Shown here piece by piece: positions 1 to 8,409 of a stretch of 39,810 nt of DNA (position 1 is the first letter of the stretch; each line of letters opens with the position of its first letter). A program made the translations under genes and the position numbers. This DNA comes from Desulfurococcales archaeon (GTDB taxonomy: Archaea > Thermoproteota > Thermoprotei_A > Sulfolobales > Acidilobaceae). Below the pieces are notes generated by a model that saw only the letters and a list, made by a program, of their open reading frames with translations, was not told the DNA's origin and did not search any database. The stretch spans positions 1-39,810 of the forward strand of contig WAOQ01000017.1 in NCBI GenBank assembly GCA_015521205.1, given 5' to 3'.

Positions 1-375
1 TATATGTTTAATGTCTGCTATTTGTTTTGTAAGATATTCTACAGTAATGGGATCTCCGTAAACATATCTGTGGTATGAAGCGATATATCTTGCAACATCC
101 GCTAAGCGGCGTCCGTCGGAACCAAATCCCGCAAAAGTGGCTCCAATGTGTGTATCGATTACGACAACTTTCTCTATGCTATCGATCTCCATTAGTTTTA
201 CCTGCTTCTTTTTCTCCGAGAGCAAGACAATAGCGTTCCTCGTCCTCACACCTATGCTTGTCCAGCCTTGCTTAACAGCTTCGAAAGCATATTCTACTTG
301 GTATAATTTACCGTCTGGCGAAAATATGTTAATAGCCCTATCATATCCCATAGCGGGTCCTGCTAATCCTGCCAT
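1..375 (-). CDS. psmA: Proteasome alpha subunit, N-terminal part (cut by window edge)
   Basis: The minus strand reads open from ATG at 375 to base 1 (125 codons), so the C-terminal half lies outside the window. The product begins MAGLAGPAMGYDRAINIFSP and continues with DGKLYQVEYAFEAVKQG, the N-terminal helix and YxVEYA signature of archaeal 20S alpha subunits. These form the outer rings of the proteasome and gate substrate entry; the N-terminal extension before GYDRA is the gate. A later stretch, TFAGFGSDGRRLADVARYIA, also fits the family. Translation is preceded by GGGTGTGAT. In many archaea psmA lies beside RNase P subunits in the exosome superoperon. Here its neighbour Rnp2 is divergent, across a 380-base gap with candidate RNAs. 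Identity is secure; only the end is missing. Confidence 0.96.
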   Translation of the reverse strand, partial: MAGLAGPAMGYDRAINIFSPDGKLYQVEYAFEAVKQGWTSIGVRTRNAIVLLSEKKKQVKLMEIDSIEKVVVIDTHIGATFAGFGSDGRRLADVARYIASYHRYVYGDPITVEYLTKQIADIKHI

Positions 376-518
376 GAATCACACCCGACCGAAACATGGG
401 TTTTTCCAGCCTAAACACTCATGAAAGCGATGTTAAAAGAGGCGGGTATTAACACTTTACCCATATAATGTGCTAGTCTGGTGAGAGTTAAAAACAACTT
501 AGTAAAAAGGTTATAGAT

Positions 519-587
519 GGCCGATGAGGACGAGTCCGACCACGAGCCTAGTAGGGGTTATGACGTGATCTTCTCTCTGCCGAGGCC
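519..587 (+). ncRNA. Candidate kink-turn / box C/D-like sRNA 1
   Basis: GGCC (519-522) can pair with GGCC (584-587). Inside this stem are a three-base bulge GAT (523-525) and GAGG (526-529) opposite CCGA (580-583). This gives tandem sheared G-A pairs followed by two G-C pairs, the standard kink-turn layout bound by L7Ae. In box C/D terms the C box is ATGAGGA and the D box CCGA, so the usual U-U pair is replaced by G-C. An internal CCGA (536-539) and TATGACG (559-565) could be D' and C' boxes. TATA-like stretches at 487-496 and 499-510 lie upstream. No protein ORF with support is seen here. Function as a methylation guide is inference. Confidence 0.42.
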
Positions 588-609
588 CAATAAAAATACA
601 AAATAACAA

Positions 610-621
610 TTTAGAATTTAA
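610..621 (+). promoter_or_regulatory. TATA-like box for candidate sRNA 2
   Basis: TTTAGAATTTAA ends about 18 bases before the closing stem at 639. A transcript starting 25-27 bases downstream of its centre would begin near 640, at the 5' end of the folded element. This placement is the main reason to regard the element as separately transcribed. Confidence 0.35.
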
Positions 622-638
622 GGCAAAAGATAATCATC

Positions 639-698
639 GGGGATGAAGATGTCGCTCCAGGGGAGCTATGCGATGACTGCCTCACGACGAGCCGACCC
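639..698 (+). ncRNA. Candidate kink-turn / box C/D-like sRNA 2
   Basis: GGG (639-641) pairs with CCC (696-698). A GAT bulge (642-644), GA (645-646) and the facing CCGA (692-695) form tandem G-A pairs. The third pair would be A-C and the fourth G-C. The bulge and D-like box are identical to those of the candidate at 519-587. A C'-like CGATGAC lies at 671-677. The stretch before the D-like box, 677-689, is complementary at 12 of 13 positions to the conserved 23S rRNA segment CGUCGUGAGACAG as recalled from memory. GCTCC/GGAGC (653-657 and 661-665) forms an internal hairpin. A TATA-like TTTAGAATTTAA (610-621) sits about 25 bases upstream. Its status as a guide RNA is inferred. Confidence 0.42.
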
Positions 699-699
699 C

Positions 700-710
700 T
701 ATTTAAAAGG
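700..710 (+). promoter_or_regulatory. TATA box of the Rnp2-like gene
   Basis: TATTTAAAAGG is a good archaeal TATA/BRE-like element. It predicts initiation near 732-736, giving a leader of about 25 bases that contains the purine-rich GAGGAGGGAT (741-750) ahead of the TTG start at 758. Confidence 0.5.
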
Positions 711-757
711 TAGACTCATACGCCGCGTGTAACGGATTAAGAGGAGGGATCTATGTT

Positions 758-1216
758 TTGGCTTGGGAAACAATAATAGCAATAGTAGCCTTGTTGATTT
801 CTATCATATCTTTAACATATGTTATTAAACTCTACAAAAAACTTCCTTACACACTTGACAACAAACGAGAAACAAATACAATAAACTATCTCCGCGATGT
901 CAGAGAGAAGCCGCGGAAAAGGTATATTGTTTTACAACTAGTACCCATACCTAGAGAGAACACAAAGGAATTTGTCCGGAAAACGGTTGAGACGGGTCTT
1001 CGAAGGATTTTAGGGGATACCGGGCTTGTAAAGATGGGATTCGCTTTCATCGAGTACGAACCGATGAGCGGTAGGCTTATCTTGCAAGTCTATCATAAGT
1101 ACCTAGAACATTTCTTAGGTTCGCTTGGGATACTCAACAGTAGGAGCGAGTATTCGTTCGTCCCACTTAGTGTAAGTGGGACACTACAAAAGGCTCGGAG
1201 AGTAGCAAAGAGGTAA
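758..1216 (+). CDS. rnp2: RNase P protein component 2 (Pop5/Rnp2) with N-terminal membrane helix
   Basis: Residues ~55-150 match the Pop5/Rnp2 family: RYIVLQLVP, a GDTGLVKMGF segment, the strand GRLILQVYHKY, and the closing SGTLQKAR, where SGT is the family signature. Pop5 with Rnp3/Rpp30 (encoded at 3785) activates the catalytic RNA of RNase P for tRNA 5' maturation. The start is TTG 758, eight bases after GGAGG. The ATG at 753 is in another frame and stops after seven codons. There is no other ATG, GTG or TTG near residue 50, so the extra ~50 residues look genuine. They begin with an unbroken hydrophobic stretch (residues ~4-25, IIAIVALLISIISLTYVI) followed by Lys/Arg, a membrane anchor absent from typical ~120-residue family members. 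The neighbour psmA is also its usual neighbour. Confidence 0.8.
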   Translation: MAWETIIAIVALLISIISLTYVIKLYKKLPYTLDNKRETNTINYLRDVREKPRKRYIVLQLVPIPRENTKEFVRKTVETGLRRILGDTGLVKMGFAFIEYEPMSGRLILQVYHKYLEHFLGSLGILNSRSEYSFVPLSVSGTLQKARRVAKR

Positions 1217-1224
1217 ACTAGTTC

Positions 1225-2436
1225 CTATTTTGCAGAAACTATCTTGATCACATCGCCGTTCTTCAATACATGGTTTTCCCCGATCCTTTGTTTTGTTTTA
1301 GCGTTTATTGCATAGAGGAAGCCCTTACCGATATCAGTGTGTATCATAAATGCTAATTCCTTTGCCGTAGTACCTTCTGGTACCAGATAAGCGTCAGGTA
1401 AGATATTTCCTTTACTGTCGGTGAACTTGTTGTGATCTTCTACGGGGTAGACAACTATCATTTTCAATGAATCGAAAATAGCAGTGTTTATGGCTTGTTG
1501 TACACCTGTACCGTTCCATGCTTTCAGTAAATCCCTTATTTTCCGTAGTGCCTCCGCCTGCTTAGTATCCGGGTTGCCTATTATCTCGAAATCCTGATCT
1601 CCCGGTATGTACTTTATCAATCCCCTTTTTGCCGCGGTTCGTAACGCCAGTTCGGCAATAGCTATTGTCGGAACAACAGGATACTGGGAAAAGCTCTCCT
1701 TTAGCCTTTTATAACCATCCTCACCATATGGTTTGTCTACTTTGTTTGCAGCTATAACAATAGGTTTCGAGACTTCCCGTAAGGTACGTATAAATGTTAA
1801 AAGATCATCATCGCTCCATGTTGTTAGTTTATCTGTAGTCCGCCCTAACCTTTTAAATGTATTAACAACATGTTCTTTTCTTATATTGAAACCGGAAAGT
1901 CGTTGGGCGATAAAAGCATACTTATCTGTTATACCCCCAGAATCTAGTGTACGAGAGAATTTATCCCAGTCGCGCTTTATTTTTGTAAACATCCACAAAT
2001 CTATTTCGTTCAGAATTGTTTCCACCTCCTCGACGGGGTCAAACATTCCTGGACGCGTTGGACTTCCTTCAGGATCAGTAGAACCACTCGCATCGACAAC
2101 AAGAATAATTACGTCAGACTTCCTAATATCGTCCAAAAATTTGTTTCCTAGACCTCTACCTTCATGAGCTCCCGGGACAAGTCCCGCTACGTCGACAAGT
2201 CGTACCGGGATGAACCTATTGCCTTCTATACAGAGTGAATTTTTAGGATCACATTTTGGGAGTCCTAACTCCACGTGAACACATTTTGTCCTAACATGTG
2301 TAACGCCTATGTTCGGGTCTATCGTTGTAAAAGGCCTATTAGAAATCTCGGCCGGTAACAATGTTGCTGCAGCGAAGAAGGTTGATTTACCGACGTTGGT
2401 CTTACCTACCAATCCTATATCAGGCATTGACACCAA
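1225..2436 (-). CDS. OBG/YchF-type GTP-binding protein with C-terminal TGS domain
   Basis: This is a translation-associated P-loop GTPase of the OBG/YchF family, about the usual length (403 or 400 residues). G1 is GLVGKTNVGKS near the N-terminus, G3 is DVAGLVPGAHEGRGLGNKF, and the G4-like NKVD comes later (ANKVDKPYG). The C-terminal ~80 residues (DAYLVPEGTTAKELAFMIHTDIGKGFLYAI... GDVIKIVSAK) are a TGS domain. Two starts are possible: TTG 2436, close behind GGTGAG, or ATG 2427, which gives the typical MPDIGLVGK. The gene runs opposite to L15e and converges with rnp2, with 8 bases between stops. The substrate is not evident; family members bind ribosomes or tRNA-linked factors. Confidence 0.92.
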   Translation of the reverse strand: MVSMPDIGLVGKTNVGKSTFFAAATLLPAEISNRPFTTIDPNIGVTHVRTKCVHVELGLPKCDPKNSLCIEGNRFIPVRLVDVAGLVPGAHEGRGLGNKFLDDIRKSDVIILVVDASGSTDPEGSPTRPGMFDPVEEVETILNEIDLWMFTKIKRDWDKFSRTLDSGGITDKYAFIAQRLSGFNIRKEHVVNTFKRLGRTTDKLTTWSDDDLLTFIRTLREVSKPIVIAANKVDKPYGEDGYKRLKESFSQYPVVPTIAIAELALRTAAKRGLIKYIPGDQDFEIIGNPDTKQAEALRKIRDLLKAWNGTGVQQAINTAIFDSLKMIVVYPVEDHNKFTDSKGNILPDAYLVPEGTTAKELAFMIHTDIGKGFLYAINAKTKQRIGENHVLKNGDVIKIVSAK

Positions 2437-2568
2437 ACCATCTCACCGCCTGTTACATAATTTTCCCTGGACTACAACCATAACGTTTGGAAAGGGAAGG
2501 TAAAGTATTATTAGCCGTACCTCCTAACCCCGCCTCATTGTGAAGGGATGTGGATGGGTGAATAAGTA

Positions 2569-3246
<678 letters not shown>

Positions 3247-3291
3247 AGAAACGTCCACTCCAACTCATTACCCCTTTCTAGCTTCGGATAA

Positions 3292-3309
3292 CCGCTATTT
3301 TCTTAGCGG
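3292..3309 (+). repeat. Perfect 6-bp hairpin downstream of L15e
   Basis: CCGCTA (3292-3297), loop TTTTCT, then TAGCGG (3304-3309). It lies between the L15e stop and the TATA box of the next gene (GTATAAAC, 3318-3325). It could mark the 3' end of L15e mRNA or be a processing site. The arm sequence CCGCTA/TAGCGG recurs in the inverted repeat upstream of eS1 (9062-9102). Confidence 0.3.
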
Positions 3310-3317
3310 CAAATCCC

Positions 3318-3325
3318 GTATAAAC
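3318..3325 (+). promoter_or_regulatory. TATA box of the COG1325-Rnp3 pair
   Basis: GTATAAAC predicts transcription starting near 3345-3350, so the message for the gene at 3351 would be nearly leaderless. This gives the pair its own promoter, separate from L15e. Confidence 0.4.
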
Positions 3326-3350
3326 ACCAGATAAACCGGGTGCAACATGT

Positions 3351-3800
3351 ATGGATAGACCAGTACGCTCTGTAACCCTAGCGGTAATCCAGCATTTCAC
3401 AGAACTCCAAGACAGGATCGTTAAGGCTCTTCAAACGCTCATCCCGGAGAGAATCTCACAACAATATTCAAAACAAATCTCGTCGCTCACGTACAAAGGC
3501 TTTCATGGAAACATAATCATAAGACTAGAGCTCGTTATAAACAAGCGCAAAGACGCAACGGAAACATTTGAACATATAGTTTGTTCTCTAAGCGACGGTG
3601 AGCAAAAGATTCTCATAAACACTATGGAAGATAGAATAGACGATTCTGGAAACCTTTACCTGCGGATATCTAAACAAGATGCGTACTTAGGAGAAATACG
3701 TCTGGCCGAAGGAGATGAAACTATCAGAGTAGTAGTAAAACCAGTTCACCCCAGCGTTGACTGGAAACAGGTGATCCAAGAACTATGCAAAGAAAAATAG
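3351..3800 (+). CDS. COG1325-type RNA-binding protein of the exosome neighbourhood
   Basis: A 149-residue protein resembling the small archaeal RNA-binding family encoded beside exosome and RNase P genes (an L5-like fold in solved members). Visible features are an N-terminal VRSVTLAVIQHFTELQDRIVKAL, a central GNIIIRLELVINKRKDATETFEHI, and strands ending YLGEIRLAEGDETIRVVVKP. There is no catalytic motif. The start at 3351 is the second ATG; the one at 3347 reads into TAG after two codons. It overlaps Rnp3 by 16 bases, so the two are translationally linked. The assignment rests on this context as well as the sequence. Confidence 0.75.
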   Translation: MDRPVRSVTLAVIQHFTELQDRIVKALQTLIPERISQQYSKQISSLTYKGFHGNIIIRLELVINKRKDATETFEHIVCSLSDGEQKILINTMEDRIDDSGNLYLRISKQDAYLGEIRLAEGDETIRVVVKPVHPSVDWKQVIQELCKEK

Positions 3801-4453
3801 TAGAACCAGGTATTAGAGCACCAAACTGTGAATCTCTCAAACAAATGATAGATATGGCATTTCACTTCAGATATACGACTATATTCGTCGATCATGGGCT
3901 CATTCGATGCGTCGAAGAGACGGAATCCAATGACCAAGTAGACATATTGTTTAGGATAGACGTAGATGTAGGATCACCGGGGGAGATTAAGAAGGCAGTG
4001 CGTGGGGCATATTCTTTAAAAAGAAAGGTCATAAGCAGGGGTTTCAGGGCATTGCTTTCACTCAAGCCAACAAATCTACAGGCGTTACGTGCTACACCTC
4101 ATCTTCACGGTTTCGAAATGGTTCGTATAACACCTCAGGTTTCCCGATATATGGATCGCAGTCAGGCGAGATTGTTGGCTTCTCGGAATGATGTGACTAT
4201 AGATATCCCGCTTCCACCATTTATGTCTAATAGGAGGAGTTTCCACCAACTTTATGTTACATTAAAAAAGATGTATGCGTACGATGTCCCATTCGTGCTC
4301 TCCAGTGACGCACGGGTTCCCGGAAAATTATGGTCCCCGCGTATGAAAGTCGGGTTAATGCTGTTGATGGATGTACCAAAGGAACTGGCTTTAGTTCCTG
4401 TTTATTCCTATCCTCATCGTTTGCTTCAAAACTTGCGTAGCAATTCGACATAA
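3785..4453 (+). CDS. rnp3: RNase P protein component 3 (Rpp30/Rnp3)
   Basis: The product has the TIM-barrel pattern of Rpp30: YTTIFVDHGLIRC near the N-terminus, RIDVDVGSPGEIKKAVRG, then FEMVRITPQVSRYMDRSQARLLA, VTIDIPLPPFM, and the signature PFVLSSDARVPGKLWSPRM followed by MLLMDVPKE. It partners Rnp2/Pop5 in archaeal RNase P. Its length of 222 is normal. It starts inside the COG1325 gene (ATG 3785, 16-base overlap), and its last 28 bases overlap the end of the convergent radical-SAM gene. No defect is seen. Confidence 0.9.
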   Translation: MQRKIVEPGIRAPNCESLKQMIDMAFHFRYTTIFVDHGLIRCVEETESNDQVDILFRIDVDVGSPGEIKKAVRGAYSLKRKVISRGFRALLSLKPTNLQALRATPHLHGFEMVRITPQVSRYMDRSQARLLASRNDVTIDIPLPPFMSNRRSFHQLYVTLKKMYAYDVPFVLSSDARVPGKLWSPRMKVGLMLLMDVPKELALVPVYSYPHRLLQNLRSNST

Positions 4454-5952
4454 ATTGTATAGGCACGTGAGAGCAAGTCTACTGAATTGAACCGATCCCT
4501 GACAACTTTATGCCAAGGAGGAACAAATCCGGGATCCCAATGCTTCAGATAATACTCCTCGTTTAACCCTGTCTCTCTAACAGCTCGCCGCCATCCCGAG
4601 AGATATCCACCCCCGGAACCCCAGGCAATTATGGCAAGAGTTATCCGCTCGTCTCCTCGAGAAAGTATAGTCTGTAATCGGGCATAGCGAGGATTATAGC
4701 TATCTATTTCGACCCCCAGTCTTCGAACTTTCTTTCGAATTTGGTTTAAACGCTGTTTGAAGAGCCCGGGTTCTGTTGCGCCATGCCATTGTAAAGGTGT
4801 ATGTGGCTTTGGAATTAAGGGATTCACGGTTACACGTAATTTGGAGCCCCCACGCTTCGCTATTTTTGCAGATTCTTCTATCATACTCAAAGTCGAGTTA
4901 AACATATCGTCTGTTTCTATAGAAAAACCAGTCATCACATACATTTTTATCGTTGGAAACCCGAGCTCGACGGCGTCCTCCACAATCGGAATAGTATTAG
5001 TTGCACACAGATGCTTATTGATCGCCTTGGCCAGCGAACAGCTACCCGTTTCAGGAGCTATAGTTAACGTGTTTTGACCCGCTTGACGCATTAATTCCAA
5101 TTTCTTCCTATCCAGCGTGTCTACCCGCAAACTTGGCACAGAAGCCTTTAAGCCTTCAGAAACAGTTTTTTCCAGGACTTTTTCCGCCGCAGGATTGTCG
5201 AAAAAGGATAAACTATAAAATGATACCTTCCTATACCCAGTAGCCTCCAATCCTTTTTCCACTATATTACTTAATGATGAATAGCTTCTATGCCGGGCAG
5301 GGAGGAATATTCGTCCCTCCATACAGAAGAAACACCCACGAGAACAGCCTCTACTCGCCTCAACAAGCAATGAGCGACCCCAGATAGGTGTTATGTCCTT
5401 TTCGACTATTTGCTTAATCGGGTGATATGAAGTGTCTAGGTTCTTTACATATGTTCTCTCAACTTCTTCACTATAAGCGTGTACGTAAACGCCAGGAATT
5501 TCCGCTAATCGTTTGAGTTTTGACGCTCGCGAGTAGTCTGATTCGAGTATGGAAACAATTTCTTCTAGGTGATCCTCTGGTTCCCCGACAACAATTGCAT
5601 CAAGAATTCCAGACGTTGGTAGGGGGTTAGCTGTAACTGCTGGTCCGCCGCCCAGGATTATGGGATGATGCTCCTCACGTTGGCTATTTAGGACAGGGAT
5701 TTTCAAATCTTTCAACAAAATAACTAAGTCTCTATAAAGTATCTCATAGGGGATACTAATCATATATGCAGAAAACTTGTTGGGTTGAAAAAATCTTGCA
5801 TCATGGTCTCTAATCATAGGTAGTGGACTGGTTTGTTCGAGTGTTATACGATGAACCGGTATCTCCAATTCTTTAAGGTATGTATAAAGTGTGTGAAAAG
5901 CTAGACTTGAAAGTGCTACATTGTAGCTAGCTAAATACGCTATACCTATCAT
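4426..5952 (-). CDS. Radical SAM protein with N-terminal B12-binding-like domain
   Basis: This 508-residue protein belongs to the COG1032-like radical-SAM group. Residues ~1-135 look like a cobalamin-binding Rossmann region (HPIILGGGPAVTANP, then DAIVVGEPEDHLEEIV). The iron-sulfur motif CxxxCxxC is at Cys203, Cys207 and Cys210 within ASRGCSRGCFFCMEGRI. The following barrel contains TLTIAPETGS and IKMYVMTGF. No DxHxxG cobalamin histidine is obvious, so B12 dependence is uncertain. Its start overlaps the stop of the upstream sugar-nucleotide gene by four bases (ATGA type). The substrate cannot be told from the sequence; tRNA or lipid modification are common roles in the group. Confidence 0.85.
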   Translation of the reverse strand: MIGIAYLASYNVALSSLAFHTLYTYLKELEIPVHRITLEQTSPLPMIRDHDARFFQPNKFSAYMISIPYEILYRDLVILLKDLKIPVLNSQREEHHPIILGGGPAVTANPLPTSGILDAIVVGEPEDHLEEIVSILESDYSRASKLKRLAEIPGVYVHAYSEEVERTYVKNLDTSYHPIKQIVEKDITPIWGRSLLVEASRGCSRGCFFCMEGRIFLPARHRSYSSLSNIVEKGLEATGYRKVSFYSLSFFDNPAAEKVLEKTVSEGLKASVPSLRVDTLDRKKLELMRQAGQNTLTIAPETGSCSLAKAINKHLCATNTIPIVEDAVELGFPTIKMYVMTGFSIETDDMFNSTLSMIEESAKIAKRGGSKLRVTVNPLIPKPHTPLQWHGATEPGLFKQRLNQIRKKVRRLGVEIDSYNPRYARLQTILSRGDERITLAIIAWGSGGGYLSGWRRAVRETGLNEEYYLKHWDPGFVPPWHKVVRDRFNSVDLLSRAYTIYVELLRKF

Positions 5953-7256
5953 TGTCGGTCCAACCGTTCTAGTATTTCAGTGGATCGTTGTTGATCGCAT
6001 TTTAGAATGGTGTTATCGGGAATGTCGCTTGAAACAATGCAGCCGGGGTATATCCATGAGTTGACACCTATTTTAACTCCTGGAAGCAATGAAACGTTTA
6101 TTCCTGTTCTAACATTAGCACCTATTATTGCACCAAACTTTCTTAACCCTGTCTCTATTTTCTTACCTTTTACAACTGATTTTACTTGTCGACCATCGAA
6201 TCTGAAATTTGCTGTTATAGTGCCTGCTCCTAGGTTTGCGTTCTCCCCGATCACACTGTCACCGACATAGCTCAGGTGTGGTACCTTTGAACCCTCAAGT
6301 AATATGCTTGCCTTGACTTCTACGTGGGAACCAACTAAAGAGTCAGGCATGAGGCTGTTATATGGACGTAGGAAGGCATAAGGACGTATTGTTACGCCCT
6401 TACCTATATATGCGGGGCCCTCGATTACGGCACGCTCATCTATTTTCTTTGGCATTCCAGAATACAATATTGATGGAAAACCATAGGTGTCGTTCATTAC
6501 TTTGCATTCCCTATCACTACAGTTATTTTCCATTGCTTCCTCGAGTGCATGTTTATTAGCAGTTAATAGATCCCAGGGACGTCCTACATCTATCCATTTC
6601 TCAAATAAATGGTAACTCAACCCACGTTTCTTCGCGATGTCTTCTATAACATCTACTATCTCTATTTCGCCGCGGGGACTGGGTTTGGCATGCTTTAATG
6701 TTTCAAAGGGATCCTCTTTAAGACGAAGAATTCCAGCATAGATAAGATTGCTGGGCTCTGTTCCTCTTTTAGGTTTCTCGACTATATGTCTTACTAAACC
6801 GTTTTTTATTTCTAGCACTCCATAATTCCATGGTTCATCGACCGAAGCCACTCCTATTTCAGCATTCCCTTCTAAGAAGCCTACATAATCAGACTCTGAC
6901 AAATAGGTATCTGCATAGATTATAAGGAGTGATTTCGCTTTTTCCCTTATTTTTGGCAATGCAGTGAGAAGGGCATGTCCTGTGCCCTTTTCTTCTTCTT
7001 GTTTTATATATTTTATGGAAAGGTTAAGCGTGTTACACGAATTTATGGTATTGATTAATTTCTCGCTCATGTACCCTACCACAACAGTTATCTTTCTATA
7101 GTATCGTGCAAGGATGCGTAGGTGACGGCAAATAAGGGGTTCGCCCCCAACAGGTAATGTTGGTTTTGGTCGGGACGACGTTAAAGGCCACATCCTTGTG
7201 CCTTTACCGGCTGCCAGTATGATCGGATTCTCCTCCAATTTCATCCACCCATTCAT
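5949..7256 (-). CDS. Sugar-1-phosphate nucleotidylyltransferase with left-handed beta-helix (GlmU-like)
   Basis: The N-terminal half is a nucleotidyltransferase: LAAGKGTRMWPLTSSRPKP (residues ~14-32) is the NTP-binding signature, and KWIDVGRPWDLL closes the domain near residue 230. The C-terminal ~180 residues are a left-handed beta-helix of hexapeptide repeats (VIEGPAYIGKGVTIRPYA, VIGENANLGAGTITANF, GAIIGANVRTGINVSLLPGV). This is the archaeal bifunctional GlmU/ST0452-like arrangement, which makes UDP-GlcNAc or dTDP-sugars for glycosylation. Starts at 7256 or 7244 (MKLEENPI) are both possible. Both lie inside the upstream THUMP-SPOUT gene, a 41-53 base overlap, so coupling is likely. The exact sugar is not evident. 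Confidence 0.9.
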   Translation of the reverse strand: MNGWMKLEENPIILAAGKGTRMWPLTSSRPKPTLPVGGEPLICRHLRILARYYRKITVVVGYMSEKLINTINSCNTLNLSIKYIKQEEEKGTGHALLTALPKIREKAKSLLIIYADTYLSESDYVGFLEGNAEIGVASVDEPWNYGVLEIKNGLVRHIVEKPKRGTEPSNLIYAGILRLKEDPFETLKHAKPSPRGEIEIVDVIEDIAKKRGLSYHLFEKWIDVGRPWDLLTANKHALEEAMENNCSDRECKVMNDTYGFPSILYSGMPKKIDERAVIEGPAYIGKGVTIRPYAFLRPYNSLMPDSLVGSHVEVKASILLEGSKVPHLSYVGDSVIGENANLGAGTITANFRFDGRQVKSVVKGKKIETGLRKFGAIIGANVRTGINVSLLPGVKIGVNSWIYPGCIVSSDIPDNTILKCDQQRSTEILERLDRQ

Positions 7257-8301
7257 AGAGTATAGTGGAGATGGCTATCAATCCGGCCGCAAGCGCATAT
7301 TCTGTTGAAAGTGTTATACCGGGGGCTATATCTATGACAGCGTCAGCTACACGATATATGCCTGAAGGTATCCCTTCCCTCGAACCAGCAAGTAAATTGA
7401 TGCGTTTATGCTTTTTGAACAAACGTAAAAGTTCGTCCTTCACATCGCTAACAAAACGTCCTTCCGGTTCCAGTACTATTATGGGTTCATTATATCGTGT
7501 TCGTACAAGCTGGAATATATCATACACCCTAACCGGCACCTTCCTTGCACGTCTGCCATAACTTTTTACCTGAATACGATATCTACTTTCGATCCCCTCC
7601 TCCACTCCATCTATAAAATCCCGAAGTTGGAAGGCATCGACAGGCTTGTCAAACGCTATAACAAGTTCTTTTACTTCAAAGTTTTGTACCTCCCGTCCTA
7701 TGCGAATCCCCATTCTCTTTGTAGCTTCTGGATCTGGTGAAAAGTATGGCATTTGTATAGCTGATATTTTTGACATCATGCGCGGCAAAAGCTTTTTCCC
7801 TACATATTTCTTCTTTATCGAACTCCCAGGATACAGTGTTATGAATGCTTCATCGTCTATTATCTCTACTCCGATAACCACGTCCGGTGAATCCAGGTTA
7901 ACACACGCGCCTGTAGACTCTTTTATCGCTGCACCAACGGCTACGTTGACATCTAAGCTGGTAAAATCGTGTCTGCCGCGTCTCACGGTTCTTACGGCAA
8001 AACATTGTCCGGGTTTTATCAATTTTGCAATGTTTTGACTTACTGAAACTATTTTTTTAATATCTGCTGGAGTCGAATATAGTATTCTATAACCGTTCTC
8101 TACTTCTATTACGTTGACGAGGATTTTTTCTAGTTCATTTACGGGTTCACGACAATTCTTTACTAGTACTAATCCTTGGAACCCCTTTGGCGAAGGAGAA
8201 ACTTCTAAGTAATGGAAAAGTTCTTTCACCCTGTTAGCCACTATCTTTTCCAGACCTAATCTTGTCTTCAATACGATACAGGCGTCGCCGGGCCCTTCCA
8301 T
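7204..8301 (-). CDS. THUMP-SPOUT RNA methyltransferase (COG1818-like)
   Basis: The N-terminal ~190 residues look like a THUMP RNA-binding region (GQCFAVRTVRRGRHDFTSLDVN, CVNLDSPDVVIGVEII, ending YPGSSIKKKYVGKKLLPRMM). The C-terminal ~130 residues carry the SPOUT knot: EPIIVLEPEGRFVSDV, NLLAGSREGIPSGIYRVADA, then DIAPGITLSTEYALAAGLIA, which forms the SAM-binding knot. It probably methylates tRNA or rRNA; the target is unknown. At 365 residues it is complete. ATG 8301 follows a TATA element at 8362-8373 with a leader of about 40 bases. It is first in a three-gene minus-strand unit with the sugar nucleotidyltransferase and the radical-SAM gene. Confidence 0.82.
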   Translation of the reverse strand: MEGPGDACIVLKTRLGLEKIVANRVKELFHYLEVSPSPKGFQGLVLVKNCREPVNELEKILVNVIEVENGYRILYSTPADIKKIVSVSQNIAKLIKPGQCFAVRTVRRGRHDFTSLDVNVAVGAAIKESTGACVNLDSPDVVIGVEIIDDEAFITLYPGSSIKKKYVGKKLLPRMMSKISAIQMPYFSPDPEATKRMGIRIGREVQNFEVKELVIAFDKPVDAFQLRDFIDGVEEGIESRYRIQVKSYGRRARKVPVRVYDIFQLVRTRYNEPIIVLEPEGRFVSDVKDELLRLFKKHKRINLLAGSREGIPSGIYRVADAVIDIAPGITLSTEYALAAGLIAISTILYEWVDEIGGESDHTGSR

Positions 8302-8361
8302 ATCAGTATCCCCACTACACTATTACTACAATTGGTTCGAGCTGATCAAATAGTTATTATA

Positions 8362-8373
8362 GGATTTAAAGTG
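8362..8373 (-). promoter_or_regulatory. TATA box of the THUMP-SPOUT unit
   Basis: On the minus strand this reads CACTTTAAATCC. It predicts a start near 8341-8345, about 40 bases before the ATG at 8301, in the gap after eS1. Confidence 0.4.
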
Positions 8374-8409
8374 GATAAGAGAGGTTAGCTTAAGAGAAAA
8401 GGTCGTTGC

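Noticed and set aside
521-545. Hammerhead-like core (GATGAG, GGAC/GTCC stem)
   Set aside because: The CUGAUGA position reads CCGATGA and the required GAAA after the stem is GACC, so the catalytic core is not intact. The kink-turn reading explains the longer pairing better.
753-775. ATG start at 753 for the Rnp2-like gene
   Set aside because: It reads seven codons and stops in a different frame; TTG 758 is the frame that carries the Pop5 domain.
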